Assembly: GCA_016793585.1 (NCBI GenBank)
Contig: JAEUJR010000841.1
Coordinates: 1 to 45,840, forward strand
DNA from: Archangium sp.
GTDB taxonomy: Bacteria > Myxococcota > Myxococcia > Myxococcales > Myxococcaceae
DNA: 45,840 nt
Direction: 5' to 3'
Made by a program: the position numbers and the translations under genes
Notes under the pieces: model-generated
What the model was told of the DNA's origin: nothing
What the model saw: only the letters and a program-made list of their open reading frames with translations
Databases searched by the model: none
In this document: one piece after another, positions 17,828-25,365 of the stretch
How the letters are laid out: every line of letters starts with the position of its first letter
How positions within the stretch are numbered: the first letter of the stretch is position 1

Positions 17828-18607
17828 TCACTCGCCGCGGTAGTCGGGCTCTCGTCGCTGCTTGAACGCCGCGATGCCCTCTTTGTAATCGCGGCTGTCC
17901 CAGACCTTTCGCCGCTCGCCCTGAATCTGCTCGAAGGTGATGGGCGGCAACGCCTTGGCGGCGGTGAGGATGTGCACCGAGCGCTTCATGGCGGTGACCG
18001 AGAGCGGCGCGTTGCGAGCGACCTTGAGCGCGAACGCCATGGTGAAGGCGCTGAGCTCGGCGGCGGGCACGAGGTGGTTGATGGCGCCCAGTGCATGCGC
18101 GCGCGTCGCAGGAATCGGCTCGCCCGAGAACGCCATCTCGTTCAGCAGGCTCAGCGGCATGCGGTTGAGGAAGGTCAGCAGGCCCGACACGTTGTACGGC
18201 ACCGAGAGCTTGGCGGGCGTGATGGCGAAGGTCGTCTCGGGCGTGGCGAAGACGAGATCGCAGCTCATCGCCAGCTCGCACGCACCGCCCCAGACCGTGC
18301 CTTCGACCATCGCGATGACGGGCGCGGGGAAGTCTTCGATGCGGCGAATGACCGTGCGCAGCGGGTCGGCGAAGCCGAGAGGGTCTCTGCCGCCCTCGGG
18401 CAGCTCGTTGATGTCGTGGCCGGCAGACCAGACCTTCGCACCGGGAGCGGCCCGCAGAATCACGACGCGCGTCTTGGCCTGCTCCATCACGTCGAGGCCG
18501 TCGAGCAGGTCGCCCACCAACGCAGCCGAGAGCGCATTGCGCCGCTCGTGGTGGTTCAGCGTGAGGGTGCCGATGCGGTTGCTGTGTTCGGTGAGGACGT
18601 GGCCCAT
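17828..18607 (-). CDS. scpB: Methylmalonyl-CoA decarboxylase (crotonase family)
   Basis: 259 aa, nearly the same length as E. coli ScpB (261 aa). Distinctive ScpB segments are present: KVWSAGHDINELP, GGRDPL, VEGTVWGGACE, SVPYN and the ending KQRREPDYRGE. The residues described for ScpB catalysis and binding align as His64, Gly108 and Tyr138. It converts methylmalonyl-CoA to propionyl-CoA in the cytosol. Its usual partners (methylmalonyl-CoA mutase, CoA transferase) are not in the window. The ATG at 18607 was chosen by family alignment; the frame is open to 18712 but that part overlaps the upstream gene. A general enoyl-CoA hydratase is the alternative. Confidence 0.82.
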   Translation of the reverse strand: MGHVLTEHSNRIGTLTLNHHERRNALSAALVGDLLDGLDVMEQAKTRVVILRAAPGAKVWSAGHDINELPEGGRDPLGFADPLRTVIRRIEDFPAPVIAMVEGTVWGGACELAMSCDLVFATPETTFAITPAKLSVPYNVSGLLTFLNRMPLSLLNEMAFSGEPIPATRAHALGAINHLVPAAELSAFTMAFALKVARNAPLSVTAMKRSVHILTAAKALPPITFEQIQGERRKVWDSRDYKEGIAAFKQRREPDYRGE

Positions 18608-18629
18608 GCCGCCCGTATACGCCCAGCCG

Positions 18630-18962
18630 TCACTGCGCGCTGTAGCCCTCGGGAGCGCTGCCGCCATCGCTCGAATGCTGCAGCGTGTGGTCGAGGCCCG
18701 GCGCGCTGCCACCGCTCTCGCCCGGAGTCCCCTCGCTGAACGAGTCGACCAGGTCGCCCAACCAATCAGGGAAGCCAGGCTCGGGTGGCGCGAGGGCTCC
18801 GCTGGCGACGTCCTGCAGATAGGTGCCCGTCATCATCGCCGCGGCCTCTGCGCGGTTGTTGCGAACCCAGCGGAGAATTCGCACCGCGACCACCACGACC
18901 AACCAGACGCTGGCGAAGCCTGCGACCAGCAGGGCCACGACGAACGGCGCGTTGAGGTTCAT
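18630..18962 (-). CDS. Small single-TM membrane protein
   Basis: 110 aa. One N-terminal TM helix (residues ~8-30, rich in Val/Ala/Leu) is followed by a basic stretch (RILRWVRNNR) and a disordered acidic/Gly/Ser-rich cytoplasmic tail. It lies 22 bp upstream of scpB on the same strand, so the two may share a transcript. No function is recognised. Confidence 0.6.
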   Translation of the reverse strand: MNLNAPFVVALLVAGFASVWLVVVVAVRILRWVRNNRAEAAAMMTGTYLQDVASGALAPPEPGFPDWLGDLVDSFSEGTPGESGGSAPGLDHTLQHSSDGGSAPEGYSAQ

Positions 18963-19083
18963 GAAGTGAGTCTGCAGGCCGCGTGTGACGGCCAGGTGTC
19001 AGCGCCGTGCCAAGCGGTTCAACCCACCTCGGCGGTGGACTCGGGTTCTGCGAACTCGGAGGCAACGACCCACGGCGTCGCGA

Positions 19084-19632
19084 TCAACGCAGCTTCACGT
19101 CGTACGCGATGGAGTCTGGCCCCACCTCGACCTTGAGCAGCTTCGCGTCGAGGTGCCCTGCACGCAGAAACGCGACCAGCCCGGCGCCGAGGCAGTGACC
19201 CATGATGGGTGACGCCGCGGGAAAATCGGTGAGCCGCGCCTCGAGCACGACGTCTTTCACCGTGAACGCCATCACCCCGCGCGAGTAGAACTGGCTGAAC
19301 GCGCGCTGCGTCGAGGCGAGGGCGGTGCGCAGATCTTCGAGCCGGCTCAACGAGCGGAACGTGCTCGACAGGTTTCGCGACGCGAGCAGGGTGCCGATGG
19401 TCTGGGCTCCGTCGAGGGAGCCGGCGTACTTCTCGCGGGTCACCCACTCGATGGCGCCGCAGTGCAACTCGCCGGGCACCCAGCCGACGGGCAGCACGGC
19501 TGACTCGTCGAAGAACATCGCGTGCTGCGGAAAGGCCGCCTTGAGCGCAGTGATCGTCTCGGCGCCGAACTGCTCACGCACGCACGTGAGCACGTTGAGC
19601 CACGCGAAGCCCTTCACCTGCAGCGTCGTCAT
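19084..19632 (-). CDS. TIGR02265/DUF2378-like protein
   Basis: 182 aa. Overall layout (VKGFAWLNVLTCVREQFG, a predicted VLPVGWVPGELH segment, helices, then a beta-rich C-terminus ending EVGPDSIAYDVKLR) resembles the Myxococcus ~180-aa paralogue family TIGR02265/DUF2378 and, more distantly, heme-NO-binding-like folds. The protein at 27551 has the same length and layout. Its ATG overlaps the stop of the upstream lipoprotein gene (ATGA), so the two are translationally coupled. The role is unknown, and the family assignment is from pattern memory only. Confidence 0.6.
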   Translation of the reverse strand: MTTLQVKGFAWLNVLTCVREQFGAETITALKAAFPQHAMFFDESAVLPVGWVPGELHCGAIEWVTREKYAGSLDGAQTIGTLLASRNLSSTFRSLSRLEDLRTALASTQRAFSQFYSRGVMAFTVKDVVLEARLTDFPAASPIMGHCLGAGLVAFLRAGHLDAKLLKVEVGPDSIAYDVKLR

Positions 19633-20219
19633 GGCGTGCGTGATTCCTGGCAGCGCCCATCAGCGCTCACCCAGAGGTCGACGTCGTCGAGCTCGATGAC
19701 GGTGCCCGGCGTGTTCGTCTTGTCTTCGATGCCGACGCTCAGCTCGTCGCCGGCCTTCACCGTCACGTCGAGCTTCACGTTCGGAGGCACCTGGCTCCAC
19801 GCCGTGACGGGGCCCGGCATGTCGAACTGATTGCCGCTCGCGACGCCCGAGTTCGGCGTCAGCCCGTAGAAGCGCACCGTGGTGGCCGTCGAGGTGCTCT
19901 TGATCCACACGCGCAGGCAGTAGCTCGCCGCCGCGGGGGCGACGACCTTCCACTCCGAGCCGAAGCGGTTGCCGTAGATGCCGTTGGCCGTGGTGAACTT
20001 GAGGGCCTTGCCGCTGCGGCCCGTCGAGACCTCGACCTTGCTGTTGGGGTCGAGGGCCTTGAACTCCAGCGTCGGGTCGCCGCACTCGAAGAGGCCGTTG
20101 CGCGCCAGGTTCGGTGGGTTGAGGGTGGGCACGCTGCAGCTCGTGCCTGCGTCCATCGACATCGAGTTGGGGCCACACGCCGACGCGAGCACCACGAGGC
20201 ACAGACAGACCAGTCGCAT
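19629..20219 (-). CDS. Lipoprotein with CBM-like beta-sandwich domain
   Basis: 196 aa starting at ATG 20219; lipobox VVLASAC. The mature region (residues ~45-190) starts with NLARNGLFECG, contains GRSGKALKF, and ends ELDDVDLWVSADGRCQES, a layout like CBM4/9-type jelly-roll domains. The C-terminal domain of the 24365 lipoprotein is clearly homologous (NGDFECAG, GRSGRALRF, EVDDLDVWRSDDGQCRET). It probably sits on the outer membrane and may bind glycans; this is inference. It overlaps the next gene by 4 bp. Confidence 0.7.
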   Translation of the reverse strand: MRLVCLCLVVLASACGPNSMSMDAGTSCSVPTLNPPNLARNGLFECGDPTLEFKALDPNSKVEVSTGRSGKALKFTTANGIYGNRFGSEWKVVAPAAASYCLRVWIKSTSTATTVRFYGLTPNSGVASGNQFDMPGPVTAWSQVPPNVKLDVTVKAGDELSVGIEDKTNTPGTVIELDDVDLWVSADGRCQESRTP

Positions 20220-20261
20220 GCACCGCGTTGTGCCCTGTCGACGGCGCGCTGACAACGCCCG

Positions 20262-20681
20262 TCAGGCGCTCTTCTTCAGGCGCTGCTCGCCCGCGATCCA
20301 CCCGCGCGCTTCACCGACGGTGGCGACGTACTTGTTCATCAGCTTGCCAGCGACCTTCGACATGATGGCGCCGACGCTCATCTTGGTGATGGCGCGCGCG
20401 CCGACGATGACGGCCATGTGCGTGAGCGAGCTCTGCGACAAGAGCCGTGGAAACCAATCGCCGTTCACCCACTGCGTGTCGGCCTCGTCGACGACGCCCA
20501 GGTACTGCACGTCGCCGATCCACCCCGTCGCCTTGAACTTCTTCGCCGCGGCGAGGCCCTGCTCGAGGGCCTCCTTGAACTCGGCGCCCTTCGCGAAGCG
20601 CTTCCACGTGAGGTGAACGGTGTTGATCTCGGCGTCGAACTGAACGCTGACACAGTCTGACTCGAAGGCACTGACGGGCAT
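20262..20681 (-). CDS. STAS/SpoIIAA-like small protein
   Basis: 139 aa from ATG 20681, which has GGAG at about 7 bp upstream. The alternation of strands and helices (VSVQFDAEINTVHLTWKR, helix EFKEALEQGLAAAKKF, strand GWIGDVQYLGVVDE, then THMAVIVGA) resembles STAS/SpoIIAA-like proteins common in myxobacteria, but no phospho-acceptor Ser/Thr motif can be identified with confidence. It is cytoplasmic by composition. A 43-bp gap separates it from the downstream lipoprotein gene. Confidence 0.6.
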   Translation of the reverse strand: MPVSAFESDCVSVQFDAEINTVHLTWKRFAKGAEFKEALEQGLAAAKKFKATGWIGDVQYLGVVDEADTQWVNGDWFPRLLSQSSLTHMAVIVGARAITKMSVGAIMSKVAGKLMNKYVATVGEARGWIAGEQRLKKSA

Positions 20682-20783
20682 CTCGAACTCCGGGCGGGGG
20701 TGAACGGCGAGTTGCCCTTCGTCACGTTCGGCCCGGCCCTCGAGGGGCTTGCGCCCGGCTCCACGGGCCTTCAACGTCTGCCC

Positions 20784-21746
20784 ATGGCTCGTCGCACCCG
20801 GCTGCTTCCGGTGACCCTCCTCGTTCTGGCTGGCGTGGTGCAGGCGCAGGAGCCGACGCCGCCGCCGCTCCCGACGCCCGAGCCGGTGCAGCAGCCGGCG
20901 CCCGTCGAGCCGTCGTATGCCCCCGTGCAGCAACCACCCTCGTATGCGCCCGTCTCGCAGCCGGTGCAGCCGCCGCCGACCTGGGCTCAGCAGTGCTTCG
21001 GCTACCCTTCGGGCACGTACCTGCTGCCGCTGCCGCGCGTGTCGACCGGCCTCGCGGTGACCGGCTCGAGCTCGAGCAGCGGAGGTGGCACCACCGGCAG
21101 CTCGTCCTCGGGCGGGAGCAGCAGCAGCGCAGGCGGCGGTGGCGGCGATGGAAAGGCGTTGCTCGTCATCGCGGTGCTGGTCGCCATCGCGCTGCCCGTC
21201 GTCATCTACGCCTTCGACGACGACGCCACGCCCGTCGTGCAGCAGCGCTTCGGGTGCCCCAGCTTTCAGCTCGATCTCCAGGGCGGCGCCGACACGGGCG
21301 TGGCCTTCTCGGGCCCAAGGCCCTTCGGTCAGGGCCGCTTCACGATGGCGTTCGGCTACTTCGGCACCGACGTTCAGGGCGACTTCAGCCCCGCGGCGGT
21401 GAGCACCTTCGCGGCGCACGCGCTTCTGCGCATCTTCCCGCGGCAGCACGTCGAGGGCGCCCTGTCGGCGGGCTACCGGCGCCTGGTCGTGGGCGGGCAG
21501 GTGCGTGACGGCTTCGACGTGGGCTTGCCGCACCGCTACGCCTTCTGGCGCGACGACTTGAAGATGCTCGGCCTCGAGGTGCGGCCCTCGCTGCAATTCG
21601 GCCCGGCCGGCATCGACGCGGCGATCGAAGCCGCGTTCATCGCGCCCATCTTCGAGCTGCTGCACCTGCGGCTCGGCGGGCGCGTGTTCAGCTACGGCAA
21701 TGCCATCATCTTCGGTGGCACCGCCGGGTTGACGCTGGGAATTTGA
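20784..21746 (+). CDS. Exported Pro-rich protein with internal TM and beta-barrel-like C-terminus
   Basis: 320 aa. Signal peptide at residues 1-21 (cleavage after VVQAQ region), a Pro/Gln-rich stretch (25-70), a Ser/Gly-rich stretch (~95-125), one TM helix (KALLVIAVLVAIALPVVIYA), then about 170 residues of alternating beta pattern ending in Ile after TAGLTLG. It may be an outer-membrane-like protein tethered by an internal helix. No family was recognised. Confidence 0.65.
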   Translation: MARRTRLLPVTLLVLAGVVQAQEPTPPPLPTPEPVQQPAPVEPSYAPVQQPPSYAPVSQPVQPPPTWAQQCFGYPSGTYLLPLPRVSTGLAVTGSSSSSGGGTTGSSSSGGSSSSAGGGGGDGKALLVIAVLVAIALPVVIYAFDDDATPVVQQRFGCPSFQLDLQGGADTGVAFSGPRPFGQGRFTMAFGYFGTDVQGDFSPAAVSTFAAHALLRIFPRQHVEGALSAGYRRLVVGGQVRDGFDVGLPHRYAFWRDDLKMLGLEVRPSLQFGPAGIDAAIEAAFIAPIFELLHLRLGGRVFSYGNAIIFGGTAGLTLGI

Positions 21747-21755
21747 ACAGCGCCG

Positions 21756-22001
21756 TCAGGCGCGGGCGAGCTCGGCGATCGCCAGCCGCATCTCTTCCCA
21801 CAACGCGCCGAAGCTGAACGACTCGGTGGCGGGCAGCAGCCTGCGAGCCTGCTCCCGGTTGGGGTGCGTCGAGAGATAGGTGAAGGAAGCCACCACTTCG
21901 GCGGCGGCGTCGGGCACGGCCTCCGGCTCCTGCCGGCGGTACCAATCGAAGAACTGCTCCACACGCATACCCAGCTGGCGAAGCGTCACGTCGTCGTGCA
22001 T
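21756..22001 (-). CDS. Small acidic protein of unknown function
   Basis: 81 aa from ATG 22001, preceded by a near-perfect ribosome-binding site (AGGAGG, about 6 bp spacing). It is predicted to be mostly helical (RVEQFFDWYRRQEPEAVP, LWEEMRLAIAELARA). The upstream extension to 22166 would translate the 21-bp repeat array and is rejected. The array at 22112-22184 lies 111-183 bp upstream of its start and may regulate it. Confidence 0.6.
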   Translation of the reverse strand: MHDDVTLRQLGMRVEQFFDWYRRQEPEAVPDAAAEVVASFTYLSTHPNREQARRLLPATESFSFGALWEEMRLAIAELARA

Positions 22002-22111
22002 TGCTTCCTCCTGTCGAATCGCTGCGGAGCCGATTTGTCGGGCTCGGCAGTGAATTCTGCGCGGGCTTCGTGTGAATTTCTCGTGAAAGCGTCGCCCGCT
22101 CGCGTCACCGA

Positions 22112-22184
22112 CATGTGCTGCCATGTGACCGCCGGTTACATTCATGTTTCCGCTGGTCACTTTCATGTGGCCGGCGGTAACATC
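22112..22184. repeat. Helically phased CATGT repeat array (21-bp period)
   Basis: CATGT occurs at 22112, 22122, 22143 and 22164, i.e. at intervals of 10, 21 and 21 bp. The last three head degenerate 21-bp units following CATGT-N2-CCG-C/G-C-N-GGT-N-AC-N-T. Each unit carries CATGT and a GTNAC element on the same helix face (two turns per unit). It sits between the anti-sigma-like gene end and the 22001 start, where it could be an operator array for cooperative binding. Confidence 0.5.
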
Positions 22185-22212
22185 TCGGGTCTTCCGCGCC
22201 GAAGCGGCGGCG

Positions 22213-22872
22213 TCAGCGCATCATGGCGTCGAGTGACGGGCGCAGCGGGCTGTCGGCGAACTGCAGGCTGAACGCGTGCAACCGTCGCGTCGCTTCGTCC
22301 CTGCGGCCCGCCGTCCACAGAATCTGTACGGCCAGCGCCTCGCGCTCTTCGGTCAGCTGCCCCGCTGGAAACTGCGTCTCGTGTGACTGCACCGCGGCCA
22401 GCGCCTTCGCGACGTCGCCCGACGACAGGGCAGAGCGCGCGAGGTCGAGCAGCACGCGCTCGCGGCCGAGCGTGTCGACGGCGACCACCTTCTTCGGCGG
22501 CGCCTTCACCACGGGCTTCGGTTCGGGCACGACGGCCGGCACTTCGACGCGCTCCACCACCACGCGCTCGGTGACGCTGTTCGGGCGCAACACGAAGCGA
22601 TCGGCCGCGACGCCCAGGCCGACGCCGGCGGTCAACGTGAGCACCGGCAACAGCTTGAGCAGCACGCTCACGCCGCCCTTCGCGGCCACCGTCGTCGACG
22701 ACACACCCTGCGAGGCCGCGTTCGACACGGCCGCCGCCGCCGACAACCCGGCCGACAGCTTCACCTTCGCCAGCACGGCTTCTGCGACTGCGGGCGGCAA
22801 CGCCGGCACGGGCGCCTCACCCAGCGCCGCCAGCACGTCGTCGGGCAACGGCTCGAGCTCGAGGTCGTTCAT
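22213..22872 (-). CDS. Single-TM protein coupled to the ECF sigma gene (candidate anti-sigma factor)
   Basis: 219 aa. An acidic N-terminal segment (~1-65) precedes one TM helix (about 70-92, VSVLLKLLPVLTLTAGVGLGV); the distal part has a Val/Pro/Lys linker and TPR-like helices (LARSALSSGDVAKALAAVQS...). No HxxxCxxC (ZAS) motif is present. Its start overlaps the sigma stop (ATGA), and position plus topology suggest a membrane anti-sigma or sensor, but that is inference from context. Confidence 0.65.
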   Translation of the reverse strand: MNDLELEPLPDDVLAALGEAPVPALPPAVAEAVLAKVKLSAGLSAAAAVSNAASQGVSSTTVAAKGGVSVLLKLLPVLTLTAGVGLGVAADRFVLRPNSVTERVVVERVEVPAVVPEPKPVVKAPPKKVVAVDTLGRERVLLDLARSALSSGDVAKALAAVQSHETQFPAGQLTEEREALAVQILWTAGRRDEATRRLHAFSLQFADSPLRPSLDAMMR

Positions 22873-23399
22873 GCGGCGGCTCCTGAAGACGGGTTCTGAC
22901 GGCGGCGCACGGCCTCGGTCAGCTCGAGGCGGGCGCTGCGAAGGCGCGTGTACGTGGTGGCGGCGGGCACCTGCATCACCTCGGAGATCTCGTTGGGGCT
23001 CAGCCCTTCGAAGTGGTGCATCACGAAGGCGGCGCGTTTGGGCTCGTCGAGCTCGAGCAGCGCGGCCTGCACCAGCGCGCCCGTCTTCCGTGCTTCGACG
23101 CGCGCCTCGAGGTCGCTCTCGTCACCGCGCTCGGGGAGCTCGTCACGCCCCTCTTCGAAGCGCCGCGCGCCCGTCTTCTTCCAGTCGCCGTACACGTTGA
23201 ACGCGATGCCGAGCAGCCATGGGCGCACCGGGCGCTGCGGGTCGTACGAGCTCCACCGCTTCACCGCGGTGAGGAAGACGTCGTGCAGCAGATCGCCGAC
23301 GTCACCACCCGGAGCCCCGAGCCGCACGAGGAAGGCATGCACCGCGCCGAGCTCGGCCTGGTACACGCGCTCCAGCGTCTGGGAGTCCATCGTGGGCAT
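22869..23399 (-). CDS. ECF RNA polymerase sigma factor
   Basis: 176 aa. Region 2 is recognisable at about residues 8-75 (GAVHAFLVRLG, DLLHDVFLTAVKRW, RPWLLGIAFNVYGDWKK) and region 4 at ~110-165 (LLELDEPKRAAFVMHHFEGLSPNEISEVMQVPAATTYTRL in pieces). The start may be the Met at 23399 or the one at 23390. It lies 42 bp downstream of the 24275 gene and overlaps the TM protein gene by 4 bp, forming an operon. The paired boxes at 24294 and 25295 are candidate targets. Confidence 0.88.
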   Translation of the reverse strand: MPTMDSQTLERVYQAELGAVHAFLVRLGAPGGDVGDLLHDVFLTAVKRWSSYDPQRPVRPWLLGIAFNVYGDWKKTGARRFEEGRDELPERGDESDLEARVEARKTGALVQAALLELDEPKRAAFVMHHFEGLSPNEISEVMQVPAATTYTRLRSARLELTEAVRRRQNPSSGAAA

Positions 23400-23441
23400 C
23401 GTCAGGGGTCTTGGAACGAGGGCCTCGGCTTTGTTGCGGGC

Positions 23442-24275
23442 CTACAGGAATTCGTGACGCATCGCGATTCCAGCAAGGGCGGTGACGGGCCACGTCGCCC
23501 ACACCGGGGCGGTACCCGAGAGCACCGTCACCCGAATGAACGAGGCCTGCGCGCGCAGGAACGGCTCGAAGAACCAGTGGTTGCCCACGTCGATGACGAC
23601 GGCTGCCTGAAGCCCGCCGAGCACCAGCAGGCTGTTGCCAGACGACGCGCCAGTGACGAAGAGCCCGCCCACCGACAGCGGCGCCGAGAGCCGCAAGCGG
23701 CCGACCGCGAACCCCGGTGCCACCGAGAGCAGCAGCGGAAAAGACCTGAAGGTGACCGAGCCCAGGGCGGTGGCAGACGGCACGTCGAAGCGCGCCTCCA
23801 CCTCGAGCACGAAGCGCTCAGCCCGCAGCCCGCCCCCGAGCCCCACACCCGCCGTCAGCGTCGGAGACAACCCGCCGCTCCCGAACACGGCGCCGCTCGC
23901 CTCGAAGACGACGGGCTCGGGTTCGGGGTCGACGACTGGCTCGGGCTCTGGCGCCGGCTTCGGTGGGCTGACGGGCTCGAGCACGAGGGCGATGGCGAGC
24001 GCGAGTGACTGGGCCAGCTCGCGACAGTCGGTCGAGGTGCGTTTGCGCGGCGTGGCGCCGTCGACCGACAGGCTGCTCTGCCACCCCGAGCTCAGCTTCG
24101 TGATGCTGGCGATGAAGCGCGGGCCGGGCGTGCCATCACGAAACGGGTCCCGCCCCAGGCGCACGGTGATGGCGTCGCGAATCGTGCGCTCGTCGCTGCA
24201 CGTGCCGTCCGACGTGAAGGACATCACCGTCGGGAGCGGCGCGGCCAGCAAGGCGGTGACGACGAGAGAAACCAT
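23442..24275 (-). CDS. Outer-membrane-like protein in sigma-factor operon
   Basis: 277 aa. The signal peptide is MVSLVVTALLAAPLP. Residues ~15-105 form a soluble domain with Cys. A Pro/Glu-rich linker (PPKPAPEPEPVVDPEPEPVV region) leads to a ~150-residue alternating beta domain ending in the aromatic-type terminus RHEFL, typical of an outer-membrane barrel. Similar proteins occur beside ECF sigma genes in myxobacteria. The ATG at 24275 is chosen over 24323 because it begins the signal peptide. Confidence 0.65.
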   Translation of the reverse strand: MVSLVVTALLAAPLPTVMSFTSDGTCSDERTIRDAITVRLGRDPFRDGTPGPRFIASITKLSSGWQSSLSVDGATPRKRTSTDCRELAQSLALAIALVLEPVSPPKPAPEPEPVVDPEPEPVVFEASGAVFGSGGLSPTLTAGVGLGGGLRAERFVLEVEARFDVPSATALGSVTFRSFPLLLSVAPGFAVGRLRLSAPLSVGGLFVTGASSGNSLLVLGGLQAAVVIDVGNHWFFEPFLRAQASFIRVTVLSGTAPVWATWPVTALAGIAMRHEFL

Positions 24276-24293
24276 GGGCGGCGAACGCGAGCG

Positions 24294-24318
24294 GCAACAA
24301 TTTCCGACGGCGCGTTCC
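24294..24318 (+). promoter_or_regulatory. ECF-type promoter-like box, copy A (divergent region)
   Basis: GCAAC-N15-GTTCC begins 71 bp before the ATG at 24365. Copy B at 25295 has the same elements and spacing at the same distance from its start. The shared sequence extends further: GCAACAATT and CGTTCCAACA are identical. On the minus strand the box reads GGAAC-N15-GTTGC; GGAAC is a common ECF -35 element, so the site could also serve the divergent sigma operon (ATG 24275). An operator role cannot be excluded. Confidence 0.55.
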
Positions 24319-24364
24319 AACACAAGACATCGCGGCGCGCCGATGCGCCCACGGAGCGTGCTCG

Positions 24365-25219
24365 ATGTCGAGATGGATTCTGCTGACGGTGCTGACGATG
24401 GGCTGCGGTGCAGTGGAGTCGAGCGCCGCGTGTGGCCCCGAGACGTGTGGCGGCTGCTGCACCGAGCGTGGTGAGTGCGTCGTCGCCTCGGTGGCCACGT
24501 GCGGCCGGGCTGGTGCGCAGTGCGTGACGTGTGGTGCGGGCGCGTCGTGCACGGCTGGGCAGTGCCGCGCTCCGGTGATGACGCCGCTCGATGCAGGGCT
24601 TCCCCGCGTCGATGCCGGCGTCGTCGACGCAGGCCCCGCCGATGCGCAAGTCGCCTTCGATGCCGGGGGGCCGCTCGATGCAGGCGTGGCCGACGCGGGC
24701 GCGCTCGATGCGGGCGTGTCGTGCCCGCCCTCGCGCGCGATGCCCGAGAACGTCGCCTTCAACGGTGACTTCGAGTGCGCCGGTGTCGTGCCGTTCACCT
24801 CGTCGGGAGGAGGCGGTCGCGTCGACGTCGTCGCGGGCCGGAGCGGGCGCGCGCTGCGCTTCACCGTGGCGCCAGGGCTCTTCAACAACGAGTTCGCGTC
24901 GACGTGGCGCTTTCGCGTCTCGCGCGCCGGCGTGTGGTGCGCGCGGGCCTACGTGAAGGGCACGGCGACCGCCGTGAGCATGCGCCTCTTTCTCGGCCCT
25001 CCAGGCACCGCGGTTGGCGAGATGTTCGACCAACCCGGGCCGCTCGCGACCTGGTCGAGGCTGCCACCGACGCTCGCGGCCGTGAACGTGATGGGGCAGG
25101 TGGGCGACGAGGGCTTTCTCGTCTTCTCGGACACGACGCGCACCGCCGGAGCCACCATCGAAGTCGACGACCTCGACGTCTGGCGCAGCGACGACGGCCA
25201 GTGCCGGGAGACGCGATGA
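24365..25219 (+). CDS. Cys-rich lipoprotein with CBM-like domain
   Basis: 284 aa. The signal ends near TVLTMGC (Cys14 lipidated). A Cys-rich unit follows (CGPETCGGCC, then CGRAGAQCVTCG and CTAGQC; ~23-68). Residues ~75-120 are a 'DAG' repeat linker. The C-terminal ~160 residues are homologous to the lipoprotein at 19629 (NGDFECAG... GRSGRALRF... EVDDLDVWRSDDGQC). GGAG lies 8 bp before the ATG. Likely an outer-surface protein that may bind glycans; its expression is predicted to depend on the box at 24294. Confidence 0.75.
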   Translation: MSRWILLTVLTMGCGAVESSAACGPETCGGCCTERGECVVASVATCGRAGAQCVTCGAGASCTAGQCRAPVMTPLDAGLPRVDAGVVDAGPADAQVAFDAGGPLDAGVADAGALDAGVSCPPSRAMPENVAFNGDFECAGVVPFTSSGGGGRVDVVAGRSGRALRFTVAPGLFNNEFASTWRFRVSRAGVWCARAYVKGTATAVSMRLFLGPPGTAVGEMFDQPGPLATWSRLPPTLAAVNVMGQVGDEGFLVFSDTTRTAGATIEVDDLDVWRSDDGQCRETR

Positions 25220-25259
25220 GTCGGCAAGCGAAGACAGGCGGGGCCATTGTGCGTGAGGC

Positions 25260-25281
25260 CGGCTCTCTGGCAACTGAGCCG
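25260..25281. terminator. Hairpin after the 24365 gene
   Basis: CGGCTC (25260-25265) and GAGCCG (25276-25281) form a perfect 6-bp stem with a 10-nt loop, about 40 bp after the stop of the 24365 gene and 14 bp before promoter-like box B. No T-run follows. It could separate transcription of the two lipoprotein genes. Confidence 0.35.
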
Positions 25282-25294
25282 CTCCCCATGCGCC

Positions 25295-25319
25295 GCAACA
25301 ATTCACCAAGGCTCGTTCC
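25295..25319 (+). promoter_or_regulatory. ECF-type promoter-like box, copy B
   Basis: GCAAC-N15-GTTCC starts 71 bp before the ATG at 25366, exactly matching copy A at 24294 in elements, spacing and distance. No divergent gene exists here, which favours the plus-strand genes as the common targets. Both genes also carry GGAG at 8 bp before ATG. Confidence 0.55.
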
Positions 25320-25365
25320 AACAGGTCTCGACGGCGCACGAGGCGTCGTCTTCGGGAGTTCTTCG

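Noticed and set aside
22002..22166. Upstream extension of the 21756 ORF through the repeat array
   Set aside because: The near-perfect ribosome-binding site before ATG 22001 indicates the true start; the repeat keeps frame only because 21 is a multiple of 3.
22112..22184. CRISPR array
   Set aside because: Units are contiguous and degenerate with no spacers and no cas genes nearby.
24775..25365. N-terminal extension of the 25366 lipoprotein
   Set aside because: The extension is an out-of-frame reading of the 24365 gene; the lipobox signal peptide and GGAG site support the start at 25366.
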